From NCBI GenBank assembly GCA_026119935.1, contig JALRMH010000067.1:62001-126000 (forward strand): DNA of 64,000 nucleotides, in the 5' to 3' direction. The notes under the pieces were generated by a model that was not told the DNA's origin, made no database searches, and saw only the letters and a program-made list of their open reading frames with translations. A program made the position numbers and the translations under genes. This stretch comes from Endothia cerciana. Taxonomy: Eukaryota > Ascomycota > Sordariomycetes > Diaporthales > Cryphonectriaceae. This document shows positions 1 to 10,839 of this stretch, in pieces (positions within the stretch are counted from its first letter, which is position 1; each line of letters opens with the position of its first letter).

Positions 1-38
1 TTCTTTCTTTCTTTTTTTGTGTCTTTCCCTCCCTCCTG
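1..38. promoter_or_regulatory. Pyrimidine-rich tract upstream of CYC3
   Basis: An almost pure C/T stretch lies about 100 bases before the CYC3 start codon. Such CT-rich tracts are common just upstream of, or inside, transcription start regions of filamentous ascomycete genes. The assignment rests on composition and position only. Confidence 0.35.
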
Positions 39-134
39 CAATCGCATTGAAACAACTCCTCCGTACATCAACACTTCCTATCCAAGAATCAGGCCTCTCC
101 TCCATATAGCGTCCTCCGAATATCGAAGTCCAGA

Positions 135-1334
135 ATGGGCCTCTTCTGGGCTGATCCTGTACCCAGCGCGTCGCCGCTATCTTCAACCCCGCCATCCTGT
201 CCAGTTCCCCATCAGAAGCGTGGTGATGCGCCGCCTCCTGTAAGTCTCGCAGCCCACCAGAGGGGACCTGAATCCTCCTTATGACCCAACGGCTGATCCC
301 ACTGCAGCCGAGTTGTCCCATGCACAAGCGCACTCGAGATGCACTGAGCTCAGCATCTGCCCGTCCCGCGCCCTCGTCGTGCCCCGTCCCGCACGATCAG
401 AGGAATCCCGACGCCTCCGAAGGCTCCCCCCTCCTCTCCAAGCTCAACCCTCTCAACTACATGTTCCACGACCTCTCCCAGTCTCGCGCCCCGAACCAGT
501 CTCATGCCCTGCCCACCGAACGGGATCCAAGCTCTATCCCCAAGGGCTCCGGTGATGGTAACTGGGAGTACCCCTCCCCCCAGCAGATGTACAACGCAAT
601 GCTTCGCAAGGGGTACACCGACACCGATGTCACCGCCGTCGAGAGCATGGTCCAGGTCCACAACTTCCTGAACGAGGGCTGCTGGGCCGAGATTGTCGAC
701 TGGGAGAGGCGCTTTGGCGGTGGCCTGTCGCGGGCCTGGCAGATCTGCAAGCGCGGCGAAGAGAATGCCCAGGAGACCCAGCGGCTGATAGATTGGAGGA
801 ACGGCTCCTCCCCGATAGAGCCTACCCTCGTACGGTTTCAGGGCCGCCCCAAGGATTTAACCCCAAAGGCCTTTATGCTCCAGGTTATGGGTTGGATGTA
901 TCCCGCCAAGTTTGGGTGAGCCTACCTGTCCCTCCCCATAAGCAAGAAAAAGGAACAAGAAAGAATTCTCCACTGCAGAAACGTCGAGACTAACTCATTG
1001 GCAGCACCGAAAAGCCTTTTGATCGACATGACTGGTAGCTTGCCTCTTTCTTTCTGGTCCCGATGACTAGGCCCACTCGATATGGCTGATGGCTGACCTG
1101 TGATATAGGTATGTCTCTCGAAACGTCGATGGCACACAAAAGGAAGTCCGGTACGTTATCGACTACTACAGCGGGCCCCCAGAGCCCACTGGCGAACCCG
1201 TTTTCTACCTTGATGTCCGGCCGGCGATGACTCCCACCGGCGCCGTGGAGCGTATGATGAGATGGGGCGGGGATGTTTGGTGGAGGGCGTCCGGAGGGGC
1301 TGTTCGTGAGGCCAACCAGACATCCCGGCAGTGA
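135..1334 (+). CDS. CYC3: Cytochrome c heme lyase (holocytochrome c synthase)
   Basis: Exons 135-239, 308-915, 1005-1034 and 1109-1334 give about 322 residues. The enzyme attaches heme covalently to the CXXCH cysteines of apocytochrome c in the mitochondrial intermembrane space. The start at 135 is chosen because it gives the family N terminus MGLFWAD; the open frame starting at 281 begins inside intron 1. Three Cys-Pro heme-binding motifs follow (Cys22, Cys38, Cys60). The core shows WEYPSPQQMYNAM and VHNFLNEGCW, whose His153 corresponds to the axial heme-ligand histidine of the family. Exons 3 and 4 rebuild FDRHDWYV and VRYVIDYY, which are also conserved. The short C terminus after VRPAMTP diverges. 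The close match to the yeast CYC3 pattern favours cytochrome c over cytochrome c1 lyase. Confidence 0.93.
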
Positions 1335-1677
1335 ATGGTCTGAAATCTCTGGCAGGGCACCCGTGTCACTTTGGTAATGAGCTCCTGTTGTATCATCACG
1401 AGGGAGTCTAATATTGGATTGGGTCGGTTTTATGTTCTACGATTCGGCGTTCCAGCTGGCGTCTGGTCTTGAATCCATCAGCGAATGCTTCGTCTTCTCT
1501 TCCTGGGGCCAGCAAGACTATCGACCCCGGACACCCCTCTCTACCTGTATCAATCGAGGACGTCACCACACTGCTTCACCGTACATAGTCCGGCGGTGCG
1601 TACACACATCAAGTACACAGGCCCATCAAGACCGCGCCTTTGGATGCCTGACCCTGTTCATCAAGTCCCTAGACTGG
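1335..1677. other. Convergent 3' intergenic region
   Basis: This gap separates the stop codons of two converging genes. It presumably holds both 3' UTRs. I see no ORF with coding character and no RNA gene. Confidence 0.6.
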
Positions 1678-2341
1678 TCAGCTGGTAACTGTAGCGAGCT
1701 GAGTGACCTGGTCCAGCAGAGTCTGGCTTTCGCCGGCGGCATTCTTGATCACCTTATCCCTGAGATGATCGACCTGCGATCCCGCCGCCGAGGGCGGGTT
1801 CCCCTGCGCCGTCTGTATCCTGCTGACCTGCATCGCGAGGAAGAACTTGGGGACCTTGATGGCGAGGCTACCGCCCACGCTCCGCAGGCCCGCCTCCGTG
1901 GCGAGATAGACGTTCAGCTCGTCCTGGAACGTCTGCAGGTCGGAGCCCGCGAGGGGGTCGGCGGTGGCGAACGTGTCCAGGGCGAACTGCAGGGGCGTCG
2001 AGGTCGAGTTGGAGAAGTCGACGCTGCTGAAGGATACGGCGCCCGAGGTGACGTCGGGCACGCCGTCGATCGTGGTGGCCGTCTTCGAACAGGTGACGTT
2101 GGCCTGGATGGCTGTGACCGAGTCCTGCACCTCGGCTGGCAGGGCGTCGTTGCCAACCACGAAACACGCGTTCTGGCGAGGCACGAGAGGCGCTACAAGG
2201 GGAGGTCGTCAGTCAGCCAGTCATCCAAGCAAGCTTCCCTGCGCTTATGGTTTGGGGAGGGAAGCCGAGCAGCGACTAACCCGCACGGCCCAGGACCGAG
2301 GTGGCGAGTGCCAGGAGCAGGAAGGTAGAGGGTGACGGCAT
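1678..2341 (-). CDS. Small secreted protein of unknown function
   Basis: Two exons on the minus strand, 2341-2281 and 2192-1678, joined across an 88-bp GTTAGT...TAG intron, give about 191 residues. Exon 1 encodes a clear signal peptide (MPSPSTFLLLALATSVLG). The mature part starts near APLVPRQNACFVVG and has only two cysteines, several possible N-glycosylation sites, and a predicted mostly helical C-terminal half. I do not recognise a named domain. The first exon is too short to be found by ORF length, but the signal peptide and the in-phase splice make the model convincing. An antisense open frame over the same interval is a GC-driven shadow. Secretion to the wall or medium is an inference. 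Confidence 0.72.
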
Positions 2342-4274
2342 CTTGGGAATCGCGCCGGCGCGTGGATATTAGAGAGATGTTGAAACACGTATTAGGAGGT
2401 AGATCGAACCGGCGTGTTGCGGCAGAGACGCGCAGAGCAACCGGATGCCTGAGAGAATGGGAAAGAAAAGTGAGGGATGCAGCCGATCAGACGATCGGAA
2501 CGAGGATGGTCACCAGGAAGGGACGAACTGCCATCTCTTATCCATTTTCCGCCTTTCTGCTTGATCTGCGTGCATCGTCTCTGGCCTCATGCGGTCCCTG
2601 CCAGCGATGGTGGATCCGTCAAGGCTAGATCTTGGCATGTCCCTCCTGGCGCGGCTGTCGAGGGTCACGACTCGATACACCACCTGTCCGGCACGCTTCA
2701 GGTGTAAAATAGGTCACTCCAGGAGCATGTTGCATCTGTTTGGCCGTCCGTATTGGGAGGCATCGCCTCCTGGTATGCTTAGAATGATGCTTTCTAAGCG
2801 GCTTCAGAACTGCTTGATCATCCCATCTCGAACATGTTCGGGTCAGGCCGGCGGGCCCCTGGAAGCTTGGCAGTGCATGACTTAGTATGCGAGTACTGTA
2901 GCCGCAAAGCGCAGTATTTACATGATTTGGCGCCTTCGCTGTCCAACTTACCCTGTCCTCGGTCTTGTTCGAGGAAGCATCATGCGCTCATATATCCTCT
3001 CCTGCAATCTGGTCTTCCCCCCCCCCCCCTCTCCTTACCTCAGGAAGCAGACGCGCTTGCATCAGGGGTTCATGAAGTGCCTCGCGGGGCTGCAATTGCG
3101 CAACGCTCACATTCGCATCCAGCTTCGATCAGTCCTGGATGCCCGCAATCTAGAACTGCTCTAGTTTCCATGGACAAGCACCACTGCTACCGTCCGGACT
3201 GGAAGGCCCTGGATCCAAGCCCGAATACCTCGGATTTCTGAGTTACGAACCTGCAACGAGCTGTCGATGAGCCTCCTGCCCCGCCGCAGAAAACAGCATA
3301 ACGGCAATCCGCTGGGCTGTGCGGTCCTCCAGGTGGTTTTCAGGATGAGAGGGCGGCTAGACAATGCTTCAGTGTGACAACCCATATCCGCATCCTGCCT
3401 GCCATATACCGCGGGCTCCTGGATCCTGCGCAGCCCGGTGGTGAAGGAAGATGAAGGAGCCCGCTAGGCGCCGTATCTGAGGACGCCAGCCACGCTGAGC
3501 TCGCACAGCGCCTCTCGTCTGGCACCGACAGATCCGAGACTTGGCGGGGAGATAGTTGACTAGGAGGTCCTCGTTCCTCTAGACTGTGTCGTCGGGGGAC
3601 CCTCCGACTTCGGCTCTTCGTGCCGTTCACCACACTGTCACACGATCTTGAAAGACCGTGGAAGACCTAGGCAGTGGAGCTGATGGGATGATCCGGGGCC
3701 AATGGTCACGGGTCCTATCCAAACTCGAGTGCCCTCCTGCCAGCCTGCACTGCTTTGATACAGTAATACTGCGGGAATTGGAATCTCTCGTCCTATTTGC
3801 GCCACTAAACTACTGGTAAGGCTGGACGACACTAGATGAGGAGGGAACACAACTCGTGCAGTACTCGTACTGTTACCATAGCGTGAGCGCGATTGCAGCC
3901 CGGCAGATGATGCCGTCTCCTCCTTCTGAGACTTTGCTCTGTCAAACGTGTATGGCTCCAAATCCTGGCGAACGCTTTAGAAACACACGCCTCGGGGCCT
4001 CCCTGCCGGCTCACTCACGCATATTTCACCGCATCCATTTACCTTACTATCTCGGCGGCGGCGTCTCATGCTGTACGCAGTCATGTTGACGTCCGTCCTC
4101 CGAACCTGCCGGTCATTAAATTAGCACGTGAACTGACGTTGAAAGCGAGTATAGAAACAGGGCTTCAGGGTGCCAGAACAGCCAGGGACAAGAGGGGTTG
4201 TCGTCTGCGAAATAGCCAGACAGGGAGGTGAATCATCTGAAAGACGTACACGGCCCCGGCCTCCGCGCCGCCAT
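2342..4274. other. Intergenic region, no gene seen
   Basis: About 1.9 kb upstream of the secreted-protein gene and downstream of the next gene. It contains only short ORFs without coding character and a run of 13 C at 3017-3029. I see no RNA gene or recognisable transposon. Confidence 0.55.
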
Positions 4275-5465
4275 CTAGTCGTCGGGCTGAATTGGCTGTG
4301 CGCCGGTCAGGGCCGAAAAGACAGCTGCATCCTGCTTGGGCCTTGGTGGCTCTCGATCCAGGATGGCTTTCATCCGAACCGCGCCCGACGGCCGCCTGGG
4401 GAGGTAATCTGTGTTCAAATACGCTCCGTTGACAAATGAGCCTACGGCATAGCCGAATTGGACACTCTTCTTGCGGATCCCAGCCAGAATTGACAACCGT
4501 CGTTCCGTCCCTTGCGGTCCCCGGTCCAAGTGCGAGTCCGCATTATCGCTCCTCTCTGATACCAACATTGAGCTTCGCCAGTGTCTTTCGGCGGCGTCGT
4601 CTCTGGCAAGCCCAGTATGGCAGTTCCCCACAGTCCCGGGACTCTTGTCGACCGATCTTCGATCGTTTGCCGTCTTCGGATCAAGCTTCTCCTGTCCACT
4701 GGGTAGAAAGTCGGGTATCATACTGTTAACCTCCGTTTCTTCAGGGTGCAGGGTCACTGCCGACTTGGGGTCCGGGCTGGAAAGCCAGGTGATCTCAGTG
4801 ACGCTGTCATGCGAGACGATATTCGCTGTCGTTCTGCTAGATCTCTTCTGTGGTCGCTCGTTTGTATCTCCGGTGGCCGTCGTAATCATTGCTTGGGAGA
4901 CGGTGATGGTCGTGGCGGGATCTGCTGCGGTTGGGAGGACAGAGCGCAGTGGCCTGGGCACTCGAGACGGCCGACCGGATGGCGTATTAGGCCCCGGAGA
5001 AGACGACAAGACGCTCTCGGGGTCATCCTGTCTCAATTGCTCAGCTGCATGGATGATGCAGTAGAGCAGGCCACGCAAGTCGCTGTCTCTGACCAAGTAG
5101 ACGCCATCGTCCGGACGATACTCCGGTCCGTACTGGACCGAGTGTGCTTTGCTGGCTTCTCGTAGGTAGTCCTTGATCCGTGTGAGCACCTCCTCTAAGT
5201 CCCCATCGCTGAGAATCGTCAGCTTCTCGTGGAAAATACTGTCCGGCGGTCTCGAGATTGCAGAGGCCGCGGCGTCAGCCGTGGCATAGGCCGTCCGCGA
5301 AATGAATTGTTCGTCGTCTTCTTTTCTTGTCAGCCATCTACAGACTCCCTTCATGGGGCGGGGAACGAACTTCGACCTACCGAGAGAGTCATGCAGAAAA
5401 GCAGCAGCGACAGTGTCGTCTGGATCAGGTGTCATTCGCTGCTCCTTGTCTGTCGAACTTTCCAT
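4275..5465 (-). CDS. Unknown protein, 396 residues
   Basis: A single uninterrupted reading frame starting at an ATG at 5465 (MESSTDKEQRMTPD); the second Met at residue 11 is an alternative start. The N-terminal 150 residues look folded: FLHDSLGRSKFVPRP, then a segment with a possible short helix pair around DLEEVLTRIKDYLREASK, and DGVYLVRDSDLRGLLYCII. The rest is a Ser/Thr/Pro-rich, probably disordered region. A more ordered C-terminal patch follows, IRKKSVQFGYAVGSFVNGAY. There is no signal peptide or membrane segment. I do not recognise a family. The length, codon use and internal order support a real gene. A Ser/Thr-rich linker of this sort is often a phosphorylation target, but nothing here shows it. 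Confidence 0.65.
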   Translation of the reverse strand: MESSTDKEQRMTPDPDDTVAAAFLHDSLGRSKFVPRPMKGVCRWLTRKEDDEQFISRTAYATADAAASAISRPPDSIFHEKLTILSDGDLEEVLTRIKDYLREASKAHSVQYGPEYRPDDGVYLVRDSDLRGLLYCIIHAAEQLRQDDPESVLSSSPGPNTPSGRPSRVPRPLRSVLPTAADPATTITVSQAMITTATGDTNERPQKRSSRTTANIVSHDSVTEITWLSSPDPKSAVTLHPEETEVNSMIPDFLPSGQEKLDPKTANDRRSVDKSPGTVGNCHTGLARDDAAERHWRSSMLVSERSDNADSHLDRGPQGTERRLSILAGIRKKSVQFGYAVGSFVNGAYLNTDYLPRRPSGAVRMKAILDREPPRPKQDAAVFSALTGAQPIQPDD

Positions 5466-6753
5466 TTAACTGTAGGCGTATTTTTTATCTTGCTGTGTTT
5501 TTGTGTTTATGTGTTTTCGTCCTTTTTTCTTCCTTTTCCTTTTCTTTTTCAATTACAAGGGGGAGGGGGGCAGTCACTGATGTTTGTGATGCTCTCAACG
5601 ACAAATATATCAAAGTTATAGGAAAATCTTCGGAACAGATGATGACTGGTGAATCAGGGAGGGAATCATCTGATTAAAACAGATGCAGTTGTCTTAGGTT
5701 ATGATGTATGAGAGTACACTGGACGCATATAGGTATGAAGAGCTCGAGGTTGGTGTTGGTAAGGCTCTCAGTATCGTTGAACCAGCCCCCTGATGAGAGT
5801 ACTATCGGGCATAGATGTGATATATAGGTACGAGGACGTGTGTGAAGAGTTGGTGGCAGGCACGACTTTCTTCTGCTTAAATACAGTCCAGGACTAGACT
5901 GCTTCTTTGCCGAGGAAAACCATCCCGAGGCTGGCTTGTCTTGTAGGAGCATAGACATGCCCGGAAAGATATGCACGAAGGTTCTTTCTAGCTCTCATTC
6001 CATTGATTATCCTCTTCTGGGTGATACAGCCGCAGCACAGAAGAGATGCGCCAACGGGGTGGACACCTGGATAAGTCCATACAGGCACGAATAACTCAAG
6101 AGATGAGGAAAAGCACACACCTGTGGCTGCTGCAGGAGCATTAACTCTGACAGAGAATAGCACAATCGGAATTCTGAAGTTGGTCGCGAGCCCAGTCTGA
6201 ATCGCTGACGGCCACGGTATCATCCATGATGTCCAGTCTCAATGCCTAAAGGCCAGCGCATACAGCGAACGATAGGACGATGATGACTTTTCTAACAGCG
6301 CGGAAGAGCAAGAATTTAATTCGAGAAGGGAGACGACCCAAAGCAAGATAGGCTCGAGCATTTGGGGTTGCATAGTTGGTGGGGGTGTGGTTGAGAGCTA
6401 GAACCAAACACAGACAACTTTTGTACACACATGTCTCGAGGCATGGTTTGGGGGGGGGGGGAGAATCCTGGTTCAACCATGTGAGAGGATCGTCGCTGAA
6501 GTACAGGGCTGGCTGGCACCTGGGTAAGGGTCGTAGAAGTCTCAGCCTTGGGGGAGGGCAAAGGATGGGTGTGGGGCAGGGGTCCCCTTATCGCTATCGC
6601 AGTTGGTCATCATCGCTTTGTTTTCTATGGCATCCTACGGGTACTATTGCCAATTTTTGATCTGACCTCAGCACACCATCAACACCAATCTCTGACACAA
6701 TCCTTCGTCTCCTAAGGTCAGCTTGCCTCCATCATGTCACGCTGAAACATGAC
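5466..6753. other. Divergent intergenic region with T- and G-rich tracts
   Basis: This 1.3-kb gap separates two divergently transcribed genes, so it should hold both promoters. It has a long T-rich block at 5480-5555 just upstream of the minus-strand gene and a run of 12 G at 6450-6461. No ORF here looks coding. Confidence 0.5.
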
Positions 6754-8529
6754 GTGATGAAGAAGAAGACCCCCAACCCATCCGCACGCGAGTCTCATGC
6801 AGACTCTGCACGCCCTGCAGATACAAGCTACTCGCGCCTGCACATCACCCCTCTTGACCCCGACCTCCTCAAGGTCATTGTGCCACCCGCTGTCCTCCCT
6901 CACGCTCATCACATCTCCTACCACACGATCCAGACCTTTCCAGAGAGGCTCTACGGCTTCATAGAGCTGCCCTCTGCCGACGCCGACAAGATCAAGAAGA
7001 AGCTCAACGGGGCTGTCCTGAGGGGCACCAAGATCCGCGTCGAGCTCGCCAGACCAGACAACATGCCACAGCCATCTCCAGATGCCGTGGTGGATCCCTC
7101 ATCAAAGAATTCCAGAGCCGACAAGAAGGACAAGAAAGACAGGAAGAGGAAGCGTGATCCCCAAGAGATTACAGGGATCGAGCTGGAGGAGGGCCGCAAG
7201 GTCAAACGCGGCTGGACGGTGACATCAGAAGAGGCACTGGCCAAGAAGGAAAAGGAGAGGAAAGAAGACAGGAAGCTGGGCAAGTCGAAGAAGTCGGACA
7301 AGGACAAGGATGGCGCAAAGAAGAAGAAGAAGCTCAGAGAACCAGAGTCTCTTTACTCTGAAGTACCTGAGTGCTTGGTCAAGACCAAATTGCCACCAAA
7401 CAGGCTTGATGTGGTGGATAACGTGGCTGGAGATCACAAGAAGAAATCTAGGAAGAGCAAGACGCGAGAGATTGTGGTTCATGAGTTTGAGAGGAACACC
7501 AAATTCCCTACCTTCCTCAAGCCCACCGCAGCAGGCGCTACATCTGGGAGGCAGGAGGCCTCATTTGTGTCGGGCAAAGGCTGGATCGCTGACAATGGCA
7601 CGGTTGTGGAGGAGGTCAAGAGCACCAGGCCCAAGGCATTTCCCAAGCTCCAGGTTGTCCAGCCACGATCTCCCTGGCCAAAAACGACAGCAGAAGACGA
7701 TACGAGCAGCAGCAGCAGCAGCAACAGCAGCGACAGCAGCGACAGCAGTGACAGCTCATCAGAGGATGAGTCTCAATCCCAGCCCCTCACTGCCAAACAA
7801 CTGAGCATCAATACGAGGGTCGTCTCTTCTTCCTTTCACAGCCCCAGGGCTCTAGCTTCAGCTACAGAACCAGACCCAACAAGGCCGGAGTCTTCAGGCT
7901 CCATGAGAAGTCTCACTATCAAGATACCGCCAGCAACACCGACACCCAGCTCAGCCAAGGTGCATCCCCTTGAAGCTCTATATAAGCGGCAGAAAGGAGA
8001 CCAGCCTGTCAACAGCAACGGGACCACCGATGCTGAGCCTTTTGCCTTCTTTGGTGGTCATGAAGAGGGTGTTGACGACGATGAGGGGTTAGGTGGGGAG
8101 GGCAATACTCCGGCAACCGACCATGCCACTGCGGACAGCCTTCTGGTGCCTTCTCAAGGGTCCCAAGTGCCCATGACGCCCTTCACCAAGGAGGATTTCG
8201 AGTGGAGGAACACCAGAAGTGCAGCACCTACTCCAGACACCGCCCATCCCAGCAGGATCTCAAGATTCTGGCTACCGAGAAGTGATGAAGAGCATGGTCT
8301 GGGTGATGTCCAGGAGGACACCAGAGAGGACGAGGACGCTGCTGACCATAGTGCCGCTCTAGGCGGAGAGGACGTTGTGGAAGGCGCTACCAATCCCAAC
8401 ACGGACTTTCAGAAGTGGTTCTGGGAGCACCGTGGCGATCTGAACAGGTCGTGGAAGAAGAGGAGAAAGCTGGCCGCCAAGGAGAAGAGATATCGTGAGA
8501 ATAAGGCCAGGACAGACAGAGCCATTTAG
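6754..8529 (+). CDS. Lysine-rich RRM-like nucleolar protein, possible Nop8
   Basis: A single-exon frame of 591 residues. Residues about 25-100 look like a degenerate RNA recognition motif (YSRLHITPLDPDLL, ERLYGFIELPSADADKI, GTKIRVELARP). A strongly basic region with KKDKKDRKRKRD and other lysine clusters follows, which would serve as nuclear or nucleolar targeting. A serine/aspartate tract (SSSNSSDSSDSSDSSSED) lies at about residues 318-337. The C terminus has FQKWFWEHRGDLNRSWKKRR, a basic helical end. This architecture of N-terminal RRM, basic and acidic middle, and W-rich basic tail resembles ribosome-biogenesis factors of the Nop8/NOL8 group that act in 60S pre-ribosome assembly. The family call is inferred from layout rather than from a diagnostic motif. 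An AATAAA lies about 110 bases after the stop. Confidence 0.7.
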   Translation: MMKKKTPNPSARESHADSARPADTSYSRLHITPLDPDLLKVIVPPAVLPHAHHISYHTIQTFPERLYGFIELPSADADKIKKKLNGAVLRGTKIRVELARPDNMPQPSPDAVVDPSSKNSRADKKDKKDRKRKRDPQEITGIELEEGRKVKRGWTVTSEEALAKKEKERKEDRKLGKSKKSDKDKDGAKKKKKLREPESLYSEVPECLVKTKLPPNRLDVVDNVAGDHKKKSRKSKTREIVVHEFERNTKFPTFLKPTAAGATSGRQEASFVSGKGWIADNGTVVEEVKSTRPKAFPKLQVVQPRSPWPKTTAEDDTSSSSSSNSSDSSDSSDSSSEDESQSQPLTAKQLSINTRVVSSSFHSPRALASATEPDPTRPESSGSMRSLTIKIPPATPTPSSAKVHPLEALYKRQKGDQPVNSNGTTDAEPFAFFGGHEEGVDDDEGLGGEGNTPATDHATADSLLVPSQGSQVPMTPFTKEDFEWRNTRSAAPTPDTAHPSRISRFWLPRSDEEHGLGDVQEDTREDEDAADHSAALGGEDVVEGATNPNTDFQKWFWEHRGDLNRSWKKRRKLAAKEKRYRENKARTDRAI

Positions 8530-9144
8530 AAAACCAATAAGGCTTGGGGTTTGGCGAGAAGTCTGGCCTTTGATTTCCATTATCACCATTCATCAATATT
8601 TCCATACGCCTGTGCCTGAATGAATCCCTTTCGTTCGTGATCAATAAAAGTACAGGCAAATGCCGTCGTTTTGCAGAAGCATTTTCAGCATCCCCTCGCA
8701 TCCACCTTCCTTTCTTTCAACCATACCCAAAGGATGTGTGGGATACTAGCCAGCATTATTTCCCGTTCTCGACTTCCTCTTTGATGGGCCCCGAACCATA
8801 CCCTGGCATACTACCAGGAGGAGCTAGTGTAGGGCCCTCGTCGTCAGAAGAATTTGTAAGACCAACGTTATGGCCACGTCCTTGAGGGCAATAAGATCAC
8901 CTTGCCATACTCCAACATCTCGTCTCCACACTGCACTTCACACCATCAAGCGGATCAGACCATCTCGGCTTCTCCCTTGTGTAGCATGCGCACCATTCCT
9001 CGTGTACCCTTTCCCGTTGCCTTCTTCCATCAACATAAATTGCCAAAGCTGTTGGGGGAATGAACAGGTTTCGACAATAATGGCCGTGCATTTCCCCATT
9101 ACATGCGAGTAGTCAGCTGTCTGCTGCTGCCGCTCATGGTTCTT
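8530..9144. other. Convergent 3' intergenic region
   Basis: This 615-bp gap lies between two converging stop codons and probably consists of 3' UTRs. Apart from the polyadenylation signal listed separately, nothing is recognised. Confidence 0.55.
8643..8648 (+). terminator. Likely polyadenylation signal AATAAA
   Basis: A perfect AATAAA lies about 114 bases downstream of the stop codon at 8529, a typical distance for a fungal 3' UTR. It is inferred from motif and position. Confidence 0.5.
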
Positions 9145-10839
9145 TCAGTCTGCCCGTTCTTTTCCCTTACCACTATTGCTGTGGTCGACAGGCAAGGTGT
9201 CGGGGCCATCACCTGAATTGAGGGCACTAGCTGGAGAAACATGACCCATCACGACGCGGTTTCCCCCCTCGTGATGAGCCCCCAGAGGGCTGTACATGGT
9301 GGGAATAGTCCAAAGCTCGTTGTGAGCACTGCTTTCGGTGGCATTTGTATGCAGGGAACGACTTGAGGTGGCCTGGTGGAGCAGGTGCTCCTCCGAGGCC
9401 GCTCGGCCGCGTGTCTGGGAGTGGACGAACCTGGGCACATGTCCCCCTCCCTGGTTCAGACTCGGCAGTCGAGAAAGTACGGCACCTGTGGAGCTGTCCT
9501 GACCGGGTGTCACTGGCAAGGGCCTAGGCTCATCGAGGCGGATTGCGGAACCGAGGTCTCCGTCGTCAGCCGCGTGTGCGGCTTCAACATCAGGCTTCGG
9601 AGCAGCGGTTGGCGGCAGTGGGAACCTGGTCAATATGTTGCCTCGTAGAGACGATGGCGACGCCTCACTAAGGCTTCTTGGTCGTCCTGGCGGCGCGAGC
9701 GACCTGCCCGAGCCCAAGGCTCCCTCAGCGCCTTCACCGCCGGCTGCTGCCCTGTCCCGATCCAACTCCTCCAGCTCGAACTCCTTAAATCGAGGTGGAC
9801 CGGTAAGTCGGTGACGCTGCCCGGCATGCCCCATCCTGAGGGCAAACGGGAGCAGCCTGTTTGGTCCACAGATGATGCAGAGCGAGAAGGAGGCGCTGAT
9901 GAGCATGACAACAACGCTCATGACGCACCAAGCGATGTTTGTCGGGGTAAGGCCGATGTTGCCGCTCGGCTTCGTGGTCATCAGGATGACGACCGCTGCA
10001 AGTGAAATAATGCTGAAGAGGAATATGCATAGCGTGGTGAGGAAGATCGCCATCATCGCTCCGGCTGCCCACTCGGAGGATGTGCGGTCGCGACGGACAT
10101 GCTCTCTGTCTTGGTTGGGAATGCTCCGAACATGTCCAGCTCCAGTGAAGGCGCGACTGGGAGGGACAACAGCGTAGGGTACTTGCACAGAGGTTCCGCC
10201 TTGTGCATCAGCCGATCCTGCAAGTCCCTGCTGTACATTTACCATTGACGGGAAGGGAGTCAAGGTGCGCTGTCTGTTACGAGGGGCCGACGTATTGCCG
10301 AGAGACTCATCCCATCTGATTCTCCCGCGGCCCCGAAGCTGGGCCTGCGCCTGAGGATCAGGCTCGGGTCCACAGCCCATGATCTCAAAGGAGCTGGGTC
10401 GGCGTGCCAACTGAGGAACTCGTGGAAAGGTGCCCTGCTCGAGCCCTGGCCGCTGACTAGGCTGACCGCGGGCGGTGGCTGTGGCAAGAGAGTCCTGCCA
10501 CTGCTGTGGATTCGGGTGCTCTCGGGGCTCGCCATGGAGGTCGGACGACTGAGGCGCCTGGTTCTGGTTCGTGTAGGCAGTCGAAGGTAGCCTTGATGAT
10601 GGCTGCTCTTGGACGGCGGGCATGTCGGCCAAAGTGGCAGGGACCAGAGGCCAATCGAGAGGAGTCTCGCGGCGGTTCTGGGCCTCTGCAGATTCCCTCC
10701 CAGACGAAGACATGTCGGAGACTGGCATCATGCTCTCCCTGCCGTTGAGTGTGATTGATCCAGATTGTGAACCGATGGGCGAAATTCCCCTGGGTGGCTC
10801 ATGTGCCTGATCAGGCTGTTGAGCACACGGCGGTGACAT
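9145..10839 (-). CDS. Unknown membrane protein with two transmembrane segments
   Basis: A single frame of about 564 residues. The start is set at the ATG at 10839 (MSPPCAQQ), because the longer open frame begins at a TTG and the sequence just before it (GTGAGT...CTATAG) looks like a 5' UTR intron. The N-terminal half is polar and Pro/Gln/Ser-rich. Two adjacent hydrophobic helices follow at about residues 252-320: one around AAGAMMAIFLTTLCIFLFSI and the next around NIAWCVMSVVVMLISASFSL. A basic patch and a long disordered C-terminal tail end the protein. The two-helix hairpin with long cytosolic tails suggests an organelle or plasma-membrane protein restricted to filamentous fungi. I recognise no named family and give no function. 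Confidence 0.68.
   Translation of the reverse strand: MSPPCAQQPDQAHEPPRGISPIGSQSGSITLNGRESMMPVSDMSSSGRESAEAQNRRETPLDWPLVPATLADMPAVQEQPSSRLPSTAYTNQNQAPQSSDLHGEPREHPNPQQWQDSLATATARGQPSQRPGLEQGTFPRVPQLARRPSSFEIMGCGPEPDPQAQAQLRGRGRIRWDESLGNTSAPRNRQRTLTPFPSMVNVQQGLAGSADAQGGTSVQVPYAVVPPSRAFTGAGHVRSIPNQDREHVRRDRTSSEWAAGAMMAIFLTTLCIFLFSIISLAAVVILMTTKPSGNIGLTPTNIAWCVMSVVVMLISASFSLCIICGPNRLLPFALRMGHAGQRHRLTGPPRFKEFELEELDRDRAAAGGEGAEGALGSGRSLAPPGRPRSLSEASPSSLRGNILTRFPLPPTAAPKPDVEAAHAADDGDLGSAIRLDEPRPLPVTPGQDSSTGAVLSRLPSLNQGGGHVPRFVHSQTRGRAASEEHLLHQATSSRSLHTNATESSAHNELWTIPTMYSPLGAHHEGGNRVVMGHVSPASALNSGDGPDTLPVDHSNSGKGKERAD

Noticed and set aside
1414..2328. 304-codon plus-strand open frame over the small secreted-protein gene
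   Set aside because: It is antisense to a gene with a signal peptide and valid intron, and its composition is the Arg/Gly pattern of a complementary-strand GC artefact.
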